A DNA stretch of 64,000 bases from assembly GCF_033441515.1 (NCBI RefSeq), contig NZ_JAWQJT010000004.1, positions 248,001-312,000 of the forward strand. The letters run 5' to 3'. The notes beneath the pieces are model-generated. The model saw nothing but the letters and a program-made list of their open reading frames with translations. It made no database searches and was not told the origin of the DNA. A program made the position numbers and the translations under genes. The DNA is from Amycolatopsis solani (lineage in GTDB: Bacteria; Actinomycetota; Actinomycetes; Mycobacteriales; Pseudonocardiaceae). Positions 51,785 to 60,900 of this stretch are shown here, piece by piece (the stretch's first letter is position 1; each line of letters starts with the position of its first letter).

Positions 51785-54175
51785 GTGCGGATCGACCTCG
51801 GCGCCCACGACTGGACCCTGCGCGCCTGCGGCCCCCTCAACCACGTCCCCATCGAGCTGGCCCGGCGGCTGGCCGAGGGGATCCCGGCCTCGGTGCCGGG
51901 CACCGTGCACACCGACCTGCTCGCGGCCGGGCTGATCCCCGACCCCTACCTCGACCGCAACGAGGCGGACCTGCAGTGGATCGGGCTCACCGGCTGGCGT
52001 TACGAAACGACGTTCGACCGCCCCGCGGCCCTGGGCACGGCCGAGCTGGTCTTCGACGGCCTCGACACGATCGCCGAGATCGAGCTCAACCACCGCGTAC
52101 TCGCCGAAACCCGCAACATGCACCGCTCGTACCGCATCCCGGTGACCGACCTGCTCGCCGACGGCAACACCCTCGCCGTCACGTTCAGCTCGGCGGTCCG
52201 CTACGCGCGGGCCGAACGGGCGCGGCTGGGCGACCTGCCCAACCTGGGCAACGACGAGCCCGCCAACTTCATCCGCAAGATGGCCTGCAACTTCGGGTGG
52301 GACTGGGGGCCGAAGCTGGTCACCGCGGGGCTGTGGAAGACGGCGTCGATCGAGGTCTGGGACGTCGGTCGGCTGCGGCAGGTGCGGGTGGCCGCCGGCG
52401 GCGACGGCGTCGTGGTCGTGCACGCCGAAGTCGAAGGCCGGGACGATCTCGTGCTGCGGGCGCGCGTCGCCGACGTCGAGGTGTCCGGCCCGGCGTCGGC
52501 CCCGCTCCGGGCGGGGGTCCCGGATCCGCGGCTGTGGTGGCCGCACAGCCTGGGTGACCAGCCGCTCTACCCGCTCACCGTCACCTTGGAAACCGCGGAC
52601 GGGTCCATAGTGGACACCTGGGCGCGCGAGATCGGCTTCCGGACCGTCGAACTCGACACCGACGGCGGCGCGTTCACCTTCCGCGTCAACGGCGTTCCAC
52701 TGTTCGTCCGCGGCGCCAACTGGATCCCCGACGACTGCTTCCCGCACCGCGTCGACGCGGCTCGTTACGACCGGCGGGTCCGCCAGGCCGTCGAAGCGAA
52801 CATCGACCTGCTGCGCGTGTGGGGCGGCGGGATCTACGAGAGCGACGACTTCTACGCCGCGTGCGACCGGCAGGGAGTGCTGGTGTGGCAGGACTTCCTG
52901 TTCGCCTGCGCCGGCTACCCGGAGGAAGAGCCGCTGCGGCGCGAGGTGGAAGCCGAGGCGCGGGAGGCCGTCGTCCGGCTCGCGCCGCACCCGTCGCTGG
53001 CGCTGTGGTGCGGCAACAACGAGAACTACCTCGGCTGGTTCCACTGGGGCTGGCGGGAAAGCCTCGCCGGCCGTGAGTGGGGTGCGGGCTACTACGAGGA
53101 CCTGCTGCCGTCGATCGTGTCCGAACTGGACCCGTCCCGGCCTTACGTTCCCGGCAGCCCGTGGTCGGGCGATCCGGAGCGCGACGCCCTGGACGACGAC
53201 CACGGCTGCGTGCACATCTGGGACGTCTGGAACGAGCGGGACTACAGCGCCTACCTCGAGCGCGTCCCGCGGTTCGTGTCCGAGTTCGGCTGGCAGGCGC
53301 CGCCCACGTGGGCCACGCTCACCGCGGCCGTCCACGACGTCCCGCTGACTCCGGAGTCGCCGGGCATCCTGCACCACCAGAAAGCGGCCGACGGCAACGG
53401 AAAGCTCGCCCGCGGGCTCGCGCACCACTTCCCGGCGCCGGAATCGGTGGCGGACTGGCACTACCTCACGCAGGTGACGCAGGCCCGCGCGATCCGCACG
53501 GGCATCGAGCACTTCCGCAGCCACCGGCCGCGGTGCACGGGCACGATCGTCTGGCAGCTCAACGACTGCTGGCCGGTGACGTCCTGGAGCGCGATCGACG
53601 GCGCCGAACGCCGCAAGCCGCTGTGGTACGCGTTGCGGGACGCGTATGCGGATCGGCTGATCACCCTGCAGGAGCGGGGAGCCGTCCTGGTCAACGACTC
53701 GGCGTCACCGTGGGAGACAACGGTGGAGCTGCGGCGGATGACCGTGGACGGGGAGATCCTCGCGAAGACCAGCCAAAGCGTGCGGGTTCCGCCGCGGGCC
53801 GCGGTGGTGCTGCCCGTGGGAGACGTCGGAGTTGCTTCGGACGCGCGTCGCGAGCTGCTCGTCGCGGACACGGGCGCCGAGCGGGCCATCCGGTTCCTCG
53901 CCGACGACCTCGACATCGACTACCCGGAGCCGCGGTTCGAGACGCGGGTCGAGCGCACGGCGACCGGCTACGCCATCACGGTCACCGCGCGCTCGGTGCT
54001 CCGCGATCTGGCGGTCTTCCCCGACCGGCTGGCTCCGGACGCGGAGGCCGACCAGTGCCTGCTGACGTTGCTGCCGGGGGACCACGCCACCATCCGAGTC
54101 ACCACGCGGTACGCGCTCGACCCGGAGCAGCTCGTGACGCGGCCGGTGCTGCGCTGCCTCAACGACGTCGGCTGA
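51785..54175 (+). CDS. Glycoside hydrolase family 2 beta-mannosidase
   Basis: 796 residues from GTG 51785 (GGAAAGGAC upstream). GH2 layout: jelly-roll sugar-binding domain (1-175, SVPGTVHTDLLAAGLIPDPY, WIGLTGWRYETTF), immunoglobulin-like domain (about 180-285), TIM barrel (about 285-640) with acid/base Glu413 in WCGNNENYLGW and nucleophile Glu500 in VSEFGWQAPP, and C-terminal beta domains. ANFIRKMACNFGWDWGPKLV is characteristic of beta-mannosidases. No signal peptide, so it works in the cytoplasm on imported oligosaccharides, removing terminal beta-mannose. Co-transcribed with the importer. Confidence 0.93.
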   Translation: MRIDLGAHDWTLRACGPLNHVPIELARRLAEGIPASVPGTVHTDLLAAGLIPDPYLDRNEADLQWIGLTGWRYETTFDRPAALGTAELVFDGLDTIAEIELNHRVLAETRNMHRSYRIPVTDLLADGNTLAVTFSSAVRYARAERARLGDLPNLGNDEPANFIRKMACNFGWDWGPKLVTAGLWKTASIEVWDVGRLRQVRVAAGGDGVVVVHAEVEGRDDLVLRARVADVEVSGPASAPLRAGVPDPRLWWPHSLGDQPLYPLTVTLETADGSIVDTWAREIGFRTVELDTDGGAFTFRVNGVPLFVRGANWIPDDCFPHRVDAARYDRRVRQAVEANIDLLRVWGGGIYESDDFYAACDRQGVLVWQDFLFACAGYPEEEPLRREVEAEAREAVVRLAPHPSLALWCGNNENYLGWFHWGWRESLAGREWGAGYYEDLLPSIVSELDPSRPYVPGSPWSGDPERDALDDDHGCVHIWDVWNERDYSAYLERVPRFVSEFGWQAPPTWATLTAAVHDVPLTPESPGILHHQKAADGNGKLARGLAHHFPAPESVADWHYLTQVTQARAIRTGIEHFRSHRPRCTGTIVWQLNDCWPVTSWSAIDGAERRKPLWYALRDAYADRLITLQERGAVLVNDSASPWETTVELRRMTVDGEILAKTSQSVRVPPRAAVVLPVGDVGVASDARRELLVADTGAERAIRFLADDLDIDYPEPRFETRVERTATGYAITVTARSVLRDLAVFPDRLAPDAEADQCLLTLLPGDHATIRVTTRYALDPEQLVTRPVLRCLNDVG

Positions 54176-54183
54176 CGACGAAA

Positions 54184-54212
54184 GCGGTCGCGGGCAGCTC
54201 GCCCGCGACCGC
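54184..54212. terminator. 12-bp stem bidirectional terminator
   Basis: GCGGTCGCGGGC and GCCCGCGACCGC enclose a five-base loop. It lies exactly between the convergent GH2 and GH26 genes. Confidence 0.75.
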
Positions 54213-54226
54213 CTTCCCGGCCGGGT

Positions 54227-55219
54227 TCAGCCGCGCTGCATCTCCGCGAGCACCAGCACGCGCCCGTCGAAGTACGTGCGCTGGATGGCCGCGTTCGTGT
54301 TGCTGCCCTGCAGGTACTCCGACCACTCCATGAAGTACGTCCACTTCGGCTGCGACGCCAGCAGCTCCGGGGACGGGATGGTGCCCGTCTCGCCCAGGGC
54401 GATCGGCTTGCCGTGGGAGACGTTCAGCATCGCCTGGTAGTCCGACGCCGACGAGTTCGCTTTCATCCACACGTCCAGCGCGGCCACGTCGACGTAGTTG
54501 TCGCCGGGGTAGAAGCTCGCGATCGACCCCATGTTGACGTCCTTGACCGCCCAGTTCCACACGATGCTGGTCAGCCCCTGGCCGACGAAGTAGTCATGGG
54601 TGATCCGGTAAAGCCCGGCGCTGCCGCCCAAGCCGGGGCGGCCGCCCCACCAGGCCCAGCTGTCGTTGAGCTCGTGCAGCGGGCGGAACAGCACCTGGAC
54701 ACCCGCGTCCTGGAGTTGCCGCAGGTACGGCACCACCTCGGCCAGCCGGGCCTTGTAGCGGTTGTTGAGGTTCGAGCCGTTCGTCATCAGCTCACTCCAC
54801 TGGGCGTCGCTGAGCTTGCTCATCACCCCGGAGCTCCAGTCGCACGAACTGCCCTGCGTCGGCGGGCACATGTGCCAGGTCAGCGTGACGATCGCGCCGT
54901 TGCTCCATTCGAGCTTGGCCTGGTTGACCACCGCCTGGCGATTGGCGACGTCGGACGCGCCGAAGAAGAAGTCGCCGCCCCACAGGCCGGGGTACTGGCC
55001 GGTGATGTCGTGGACCTTCCCGGTGTAGTACGCGGGCTGGCTCGCGGGCTCCTTGTTGTGCTGCCCGGCGATCGTGTACTGGCCGGAGATCTGTTTCAGG
55101 TAGTTGAGGGTGCCGCCGGCCTGCGGGGTGGCGACGGCCGCGGCGGGCGCCGCCATCAGGGCCGCGGCGGTGACGGCGGCCAGCACCGGGGCCAGGAATC
55201 GACGTGAACTCGGGGACAC
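54227..55219 (-). CDS. Secreted glycoside hydrolase family 26 endo-beta-mannanase
   Basis: 330 residues from GTG 55219 (GGAG upstream). Signal peptide about 1-31 (PVLAAVTAAALMAAPAAAVA). Catalytic domain with ISGQYTIAGQHNKEPASQPA, GLWGGDFFFG, acid/base Glu183 in FRPLHELNDSWAWWGG and nucleophile Glu277 in KPIALGETGT, as in GH26 mannanases. It cuts mannan outside the cell; the importer and cytoplasmic beta-mannosidase complete the pathway. Two operator-like sites (55244, 55332) lie upstream, so the LacI protein probably controls it. Confidence 0.92.
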   Translation of the reverse strand: MSPSSRRFLAPVLAAVTAAALMAAPAAAVATPQAGGTLNYLKQISGQYTIAGQHNKEPASQPAYYTGKVHDITGQYPGLWGGDFFFGASDVANRQAVVNQAKLEWSNGAIVTLTWHMCPPTQGSSCDWSSGVMSKLSDAQWSELMTNGSNLNNRYKARLAEVVPYLRQLQDAGVQVLFRPLHELNDSWAWWGGRPGLGGSAGLYRITHDYFVGQGLTSIVWNWAVKDVNMGSIASFYPGDNYVDVAALDVWMKANSSASDYQAMLNVSHGKPIALGETGTIPSPELLASQPKWTYFMEWSEYLQGSNTNAAIQRTYFDGRVLVLAEMQRG

Positions 55220-55243
55220 GGGTCAGCTCCTCTCCGTTGAGGG

Positions 55244-55255
55244 TTAAACGCTTAA
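55244..55255. promoter_or_regulatory. LacI operator-like site 4 (mannanase gene)
   Basis: TTAAACGCTTAA, 25 bases upstream of the GH26 start codon. Confidence 0.65.
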
Positions 55256-55331
55256 GCGAGGATGCGCGGGTCTCTGAGAGCTGTCAAGGGATCTGCCTTC
55301 TACCGTGGATATCTGTCCGGCTCGCTGACAA

Positions 55332-55343
55332 TTAAGCGATTCA
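55332..55343. promoter_or_regulatory. LacI operator-like site 5 (mannanase gene, distal)
   Basis: TTAAGCGATTCA, about 113 bases upstream of the GH26 start; with site 4 it could allow looping by a LacI tetramer or two dimers. Confidence 0.55.
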
Positions 55344-55395
55344 CCGCGTAACCGCGTGGCCTATCCCGGTTCTCGCCTCCGGCCCAGGCGGCCAG

Positions 55396-55599
55396 GCCCA
55401 CGCACTACACACCGTCACCTTCATCGGCTCGATGAACCTGCCGTTCGGCAGCGAGCCGTTCGCCGTCAACGCCACCGGGCTCGGGACGTTCCGCGGCCTC
55501 AGCGGCGAAACCGCGGAAGCCGAGGGTCACGTCCTTACGCGCCAGCGCATAGGACGTTATACGCTGCTCGCTGCGCGAGCGGGCCGATGCGCTGATTGA
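55396..55599 (+). pseudogene. Short protein fragment of unknown family
   Basis: An open frame without start codon reads AHALHTVTFIGSMNLPFGSE, PFAVNATGLGTFRGLSGETA, EAEGHV, a beta-rich protein-like stretch, then loses character before the stop at 55597-55599. Likely a 5'-truncated gene at the edge of the island. Confidence 0.35.
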
Positions 55600-55603
55600 G
55601 CGA

Positions 55604-56225
55604 ATGCTTCCGAACTCACCGTCATACGCCTTCCGAAGAAGCATCCGCACTTCTCCCCCATCCGACACCCGCGGCGGACTCCGGTTCGCCTTCTACGGCC
55701 GAAGCTCGACCACCCGCCATCAAGACCGCGTGTCATCGCAAGGCTGGCAACGGGACATGGCCAACGACCTCATCGCGGGCCACGGGCGAATCATCGCCGC
55801 ATACTTCGACGCCGGCACCTCACGCCGCGTCCCATGGCCACAACGAACGCACGCCGCACGCCTCATGGCCGAGATTGCCGGATCAGACAAGCCAATCGAC
55901 GCAATCGTGGTCGGCGAGTACGAACGCGCTTTCACCGGCTCCCAGTTCACCACCTTGCACGCCTGGTGCGTCCAGCTGTGGCTGCCGGAAACAGGAGGTC
56001 CGGTCGATCTCGGCAACCGCGACCACCGCGCGCTGATGTCGCTGCCGGCCACTCAATCACAACGCGAAGTGCTCCGCGCTCGCCACCGCGTCCTGGCCGC
56101 GATGCACAACCAGGCCACCCAGCAGGGCCGCTACCTCGGCGGCCGACCACCCTACGACTACCAACTCGCCGACGCCGGCCCGCACCCCAACCCCGCCGAC
56201 GCCCGCTGGGGCCGCCGCACGTCGA
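55604..56225 (+). pseudogene. Serine-type site-specific recombinase, interrupted (head part)
   Basis: From ATG 55604 or upstream, the resolvase domain starts LRFAFYGRSSTTRHQDRVSS (the Ser in YGRSST is the expected nucleophile), continues RDMANDLIAGHGRIIAAYFD, AIVVGEYERAFTGSQFTTLH and enters the recombinase domain at QQGRYLGGRPPYDYQLADAG then PNPADARWGRR. There homology stops: the following bases belong to a truncated gene on the other strand. The missing continuation reappears at 57453 (ARHLNERGVPCPSS). Dead large serine recombinase of an integrated element. Confidence 0.8.
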
Positions 56226-56237
56226 TGACCGGCCCGG

Positions 56238-56490
56238 GGTAGGAACCCTCGTACGTCCACACGGGAGTGGGTGTCAGCTGCGAGTGCGCCCGGATGGTGC
56301 CGGCGACCTGCCGGATCGACAGCGTGGCACCGGGCTTGAGCACGGGCGGAATCGGCAGCGGATCGGCGAACTTGGCCAGATCGGTGGCGGCGCCGGACCG
56401 CCCGGCCCCGCCGGCGAGCAAGGTGACGGGGACGGCGGCGAGCCCCACGCCGAGCGCGGATCTCGTGAGGAACTGACGACGGTTGGGCAT
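56238..56490 (-). pseudogene. Multicopper oxidase, N-terminal stump
   Basis: ATG 56490 with GGAGGGATCC upstream. A Tat signal (NRRQFLTRSALGVGLAAVPV) is followed by LKPGATLSIRQVAGTIRAHS and VWTYEGSYPGPVIDVRR, the opening of periplasmic multicopper oxidases before the first copper domain. The gene stops after about 80 residues at the junction with the recombinase. No copper ligands remain. Confidence 0.75.
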
Positions 56491-56683
56491 GAGCGGATCC
56501 CTCCAGAGGTGGTGAACAGCCAGATCCTGGAGGCACGTTTCGCCGTCGCTCAATCAAAAGCCCCGGAGACAGGGGTCCATCGGGGTTCACCGGCTCCGGC
56601 CACAGTGGATCGTCGGGCGGCGTCTGGGGTCCGCCTGAAGATTCCGTTCGACGCCGCATCCCACGTGGACCTGGATCCGGCGG

Positions 56684-57250
56684 TCACCGTCGCGGGGAAA
56701 CGCCCTCCCAGGCGAACTCGAGCAGCCGGTGCGCCCCGGCCGGGTCGCCCCCGCCCGCGTGCGCGATCGACGCGACGAGAGCCATCAACTCGCCCGCGCG
56801 CAGGTCCGGGTGCGCGGCTCCCGCCGCCTGCGCGTCCTGGAGCAGGGGAACGACGGCATCGTCGGTTTTGCGGTGCCATTCGGCCACCCGGGGAGCCCCG
56901 TCGCCGCCGAGGTGGTGGGCGTCGACGAACGCGTCGCGCAGCCCGCGGCTCCGGCTGATGTGGTCGACCACGGCGCGCAGCCATGTAAGCAGCGCCACAC
57001 CGGGCGGTTCGGTGACCCGCACCCGCGCGGCCAGGTCGCAAAGCGCCTGGATGCGCTCCGCGTACACCGCGTCGATGAGCTGCTGCCGGGTCGGGAAGTG
57101 CCGGTACAGGGTGGCGTTGCCCACCCCGGCCGCGCGAGCGATGTCATCCAGGGATGCCCCGGCGCCTCCGGCGTTGAACGCCTCTTCGGCGGCCGCCAGC
57201 AGGTTCCGGCGGTTGCGCAGGACGTCGGCACGCGGCCACGGTTCGGGCAT
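56684..57250 (-). CDS. TetR-family transcriptional regulator
   Basis: 188 residues from ATG 57250 (GAGGTGCCCG upstream). HTH at about 12-58: RRNLLAAAEEAFNAGGAGAS, LDDIARAAGVGNATLYRHFP, TRQQLIDAVY. The C-terminal domain (about 70-185) is the TetR_C type that binds small hydrophobic ligands (AGELMALVASIAHAGGGDPA). It is divergent from a truncated small gene and followed by the multicopper oxidase stump. It appears intact. Confidence 0.9.
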   Translation of the reverse strand: MPEPWPRADVLRNRRNLLAAAEEAFNAGGAGASLDDIARAAGVGNATLYRHFPTRQQLIDAVYAERIQALCDLAARVRVTEPPGVALLTWLRAVVDHISRSRGLRDAFVDAHHLGGDGAPRVAEWHRKTDDAVVPLLQDAQAAGAAHPDLRAGELMALVASIAHAGGGDPAGAHRLLEFAWEGVSPRR

Positions 57251-57307
57251 CGGGCACCTCTTGCCGATACAGGGACAGTCACCGTTCCGTCCCTCCGAGG
57301 AGACACC

Positions 57308-57502
57308 GTGACCCGACCGTCGAGCCCGGCCGAGGTGAGCAGGGCGATCCTGGCCGCTCGCGACTTCGACACCGCGTTGATCTACATCGCGGCCGAATCG
57401 CAGGACCACGGCCACCGCGTCACCCGGGCCGACTGGCGCCGGAAGTGGGAGTGCCCGGCACCTCAACGAGCGCGGTGTCCCCTGCCCGTCCAGCGCGCAT
57501 GA
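57308..57502 (+). pseudogene. Small gene truncated at the recombinase junction
   Basis: GTG 57308 behind GAGGAGAC encodes TRPSSPAEVSRAILAARDFD, TALIYIAAESQDHGHRVTRA, DWRRKW, clearly coding, with no recognised family. At about 57450 it runs into recombinase sequence in another frame and stops at 57502. The 3' end of the gene is missing. Confidence 0.6.
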
Positions 57503-57527
57503 GGACCGGGGTCCACATCGCTCGTAA
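57453..57527 (+). pseudogene. Serine recombinase fragment (continuation of 55604-56225)
   Basis: SARHLNERGVPCPSSAHEDR followed by GPHRS and TAA. The phrase IARxLNExGVPCPS is a conserved part of the recombinase domain and would normally follow about 40 residues after the point where the head part ends. It marks the right border of the inserted or rearranged segment. Confidence 0.7.
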
Positions 57528-57640
57528 CCGCCGTTCTGACGGCCGAGTGACGTGCAGAAATACCTGATCGGCCGCTAGTCCGGCGCCTAAGGCTCGTGAT
57601 GATGATTGTTGTCGATAACTCGCCGTCAGGGAGGGACACG

Positions 57641-57988
57641 ATGGCCAGATCTGGTGAGCGTGAGGACGACCAACCAGTGGAGATACTGCTGGAAGTTCGT
57701 CCTAGCTCGGTTTCCGGTGATCTTTCTCCGAGGGTGGCGGTGCCGGAAGACTTTCGCCGGCGTGCCTCCGAAATCGCCGACAGCGTGGCGCAGGTAGCGG
57801 ACCGGTTCCGAGCTCGGCTCGTGCGCGTCCTAACCTCCGACAACGAGAGTCCGTGGGCAGTTGACACCATCGAAGTCGGGTTCGACATCGCTGTGCAGGC
57901 CGAAGCCGGCGTGGTGATCGCAAAGGCATCGACTGGAGCGACGCTGTCCGCAAAGTTGATATTGAAGTCCCGGCAGAGCGAGAGGTGA
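57641..57988 (+). CDS. Trypsin-co-occurring domain 1 (CU044_2847-type) protein
   Basis: 115 residues from ATG 57641 (GGGAGGGACACG upstream). VEILLEVRPSSVSGDLSPRV, EDFRRRASEIADSVAQVADR and VDTIEVGFDIAVQAEAGVVI, ending AKASTGATLSAKLILK, match the small alpha/beta Trypco1 domain, in which a beta-sandwich-like strand set (EVGFDIAVQAEAGVVIAK) follows a helix. Such proteins sit beside trypsin-like proteases in actinobacterial conflict systems. Its stop overlaps the start of the protease-methyltransferase gene (GTGA), so the two are made together; I infer they act as a complex or as sensor and effector. Confidence 0.82.
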   Translation: MARSGEREDDQPVEILLEVRPSSVSGDLSPRVAVPEDFRRRASEIADSVAQVADRFRARLVRVLTSDNESPWAVDTIEVGFDIAVQAEAGVVIAKASTGATLSAKLILKSRQSER

Positions 57989-60900
57989 CTATGGCGGTCG
58001 GCCGGTTGCTGGATGCTGCAACCGGCGATGAGCGCGGCACCGTCTTCGCGGTCACAGACCGTCTCGCCTTGACCGCCTTTCACTGCATCGGTGACAGGGA
58101 GACCGGCGAGATTGCATTCTCACGGCTGCGATGCGTGTGGACCGGGCACGTCAGTGACGCCACTGTCGATGATGGCGATCACCATCTCGATGTCGCCCTG
58201 CTTCGCCTCGGGCGCGCTCTGCCTGAGGGTCTCGAACCGATTCAGCTGGCCCTCGATGCCGTAGAACACACGCCGTTCGTCGCACCGGGGAGGCCAGCGG
58301 CTGTACGTGCAATGCCTGGTTTCGCTGTGTCCGGCGAGATCACCTGGGTTTCGGGGGAGCTTCCCGACGGTGCTCCCGTCATGCAGCTGGCGTGCCGGGA
58401 GTCCGCAGCAGCGTTACCACTGGCCGGAGTGAGTGGCGCGCCAGTGCTGATCGGACAGCCGGCGTGTGCGGCGGGCGTAGTCCGGTTCAACGTTCCTCGT
58501 GTGGACCAGCCAGAGCTCGCCGCTGGTGCCGCCGTCTTCGCCACACCGGCCACTCAGGTGCTGCGCCGCTGGCCGTCGCTGCCCTCGGCCGACGGCGACG
58601 ACCCGACGAGCCTGCTCGCGTTGGTCAGGCGCCTCGCCACCCGCGACGATGACCGAACCGATGCGCAGGTCCGCGGCGATGTCACGCGGTTGCTGCGGGC
58701 GAGCAGCCTGGGACTTCCTGCGCACGAGTTCGGCGGGGCGAAGGGGCCGATCGAGACCGCGACGGGCACTGCCGTCTTCGTTGTGCGGCGGGACCTGCGG
58801 GATGACGCCGCGGAAAACGCTGCGAGGCGGCAGCTTGCCAAGTCTCTCGCCGCGCACGACGATGAAGCCGAACGTCGATGGATTGGAGTGATGACCGATG
58901 GCTTCGAATGGCGAGTCTACCGCCGTCTCGGCGGCAAGCTCCATGCCGTCCAGGCCACCATGGAGGTTAGTTACGGCAAACCGGACGTCGACAAGGTACT
59001 GGCATGGCTCGAATCCATACTTGCCAGCGGGAACGAGGTAGAACCGACGCCCAGGGAGATCGTTCGGAGGCTGGGAGCCGACAGCCCTTCATATGCCATC
59101 GACTCCACGGAACTGCGCGCGATCTACGCACGACATCGAAACATGCCCGAAGTCAGGGTGAAGCGAGCGTTGTGGGCTAAACTGCTCACTACGGCTTCCG
59201 GCACTCACTTCAGTGACGACGACGCACTCTTTATCGATCACACACTTTTGGTTCTGATGGCGGAGGTCATCGGTCACGCCGTGGTGGGCTTCGACCCGAT
59301 GGATCCCGCGCTCACCGCCGCGGCGATCACCTCCGGTGAGCTCTTCACCCAAGCACAGATCGGGGGTGTGATCGAGGCTGACTTCTTCGACTGGGTGGTC
59401 GAGGTGCCCGGTGGCAGCCGGTTCGTCAAGGACCTGGCGCGTCGACTGACCCGCTTCTCATGGCAGCATGTCGAGCACGACGTGATGAAGGTTCTGTACG
59501 AGTCGATCATTCCCGCGGACGTTCGGCACCTGCTCGGTGAGTACTACACCCCGGATTGGCTCGCCGAAAGCATCGTTGACGAATGCGTGCAGCACCCGCT
59601 CGACGAGCGCGTGCTCGACGCGAGCTGCGGCAGCGGCACCTTCCTATTCCATGCCGTCCGCCACTATATCTCAGCTGCGGAGGCTGCCGGCACCGGTGGA
59701 CCTGCTGTTGTCCGTGCGGTGACCGAGCACGTCGTGGGCTTCGATGTGCATCCGGTCGCGGTGACGCTCGCGCGCGTCACCTACCTCCTCGCGATCGGAC
59801 CCCGCCGCCTGCAGCACGGGGGGCGCCCCGCGTTCGCCGTGCCGGTGTACCTTGCGGACTCACTGCGGTGGGGACAGGAGACCTCGTTGTGGTCGGACGA
59901 CAACCTCACCATTCCCGCTGAACTTGACCATTCGACATTTGTCTCGGACGCTACTTTTGCTGATCCTGCGGTTCGGATGTTCAGTTTCCCTGACCGGATC
60001 GTCGCGAGTGCGGACCTGTTCGACCGCCTTGTCGCCGAGCTGGCCGATCGCGCCACCGACCGGGTACGCGGGGCACCAGTGCCGTCGCTCGCTGGACTTT
60101 TCCGGCGACTCGATATCGACGACATCGACGAGCGCGCGATGCTGAAGCAGACCTTCCGAGTCATGTGCGAACTGCACGACGAGAAGCTGGACCACATCTG
60201 GGGCTATTACATCCGCAACGTTGCCCGGCCTGATTGGCTGAAGCGCCCGGACAACCGGGTGGACGTGCTCGTCGGCAATCCGCCGTGGTTGTCCTACCGG
60301 CACATGACCGGACCTCAGAAAGCCACGTTTCGCGCCATGAGCGTCGATCGATCGTTGTGGGTGGGAGGAAGCCATGCCACCAACCAAGATCTCTCCGCGC
60401 TATTTGTCGCGCGGTGTATCGAGCAATACCTCCGGCCCGGAGGCCGCTTCGGGTACGTTATGCCGTGGGATGTCCTGCCACGGAAAATCCATAGCCGTAG
60501 CGCCTACGAAGGGTTCCGCAAAGGGAACTATTCCGCGCCGACCGAAGGCGTGACGGTCGCCTTCGAACGCCCATGGGACTTACACCTCGTTAAGCCCTCG
60601 TTCTTCCCCGTTCCTGCATGTGTTGCGTTCGGCACGCGCCGGAACGCGGCGAACAATGTCCCGCTCATCCAGAAACCGCAAGTGTGGGCCGGACGCCTGA
60701 GCCTAAACGGGGCATCTCGCGACGAGGTCCTAGCCGGTATCTCGCGCTACGTCGGCGAACCGGTGCGTACGACGACTGCCTCTCCATACATGGGCCGGTT
60801 CGCACAGGGAGCCACCGTGGTGCCCAACATGTTGTTCCTCGTCGAAGAGATGGACAGCGGACCACTCGGCTCCGGCGCCGGCCGCATAACGGTTCGAAGC

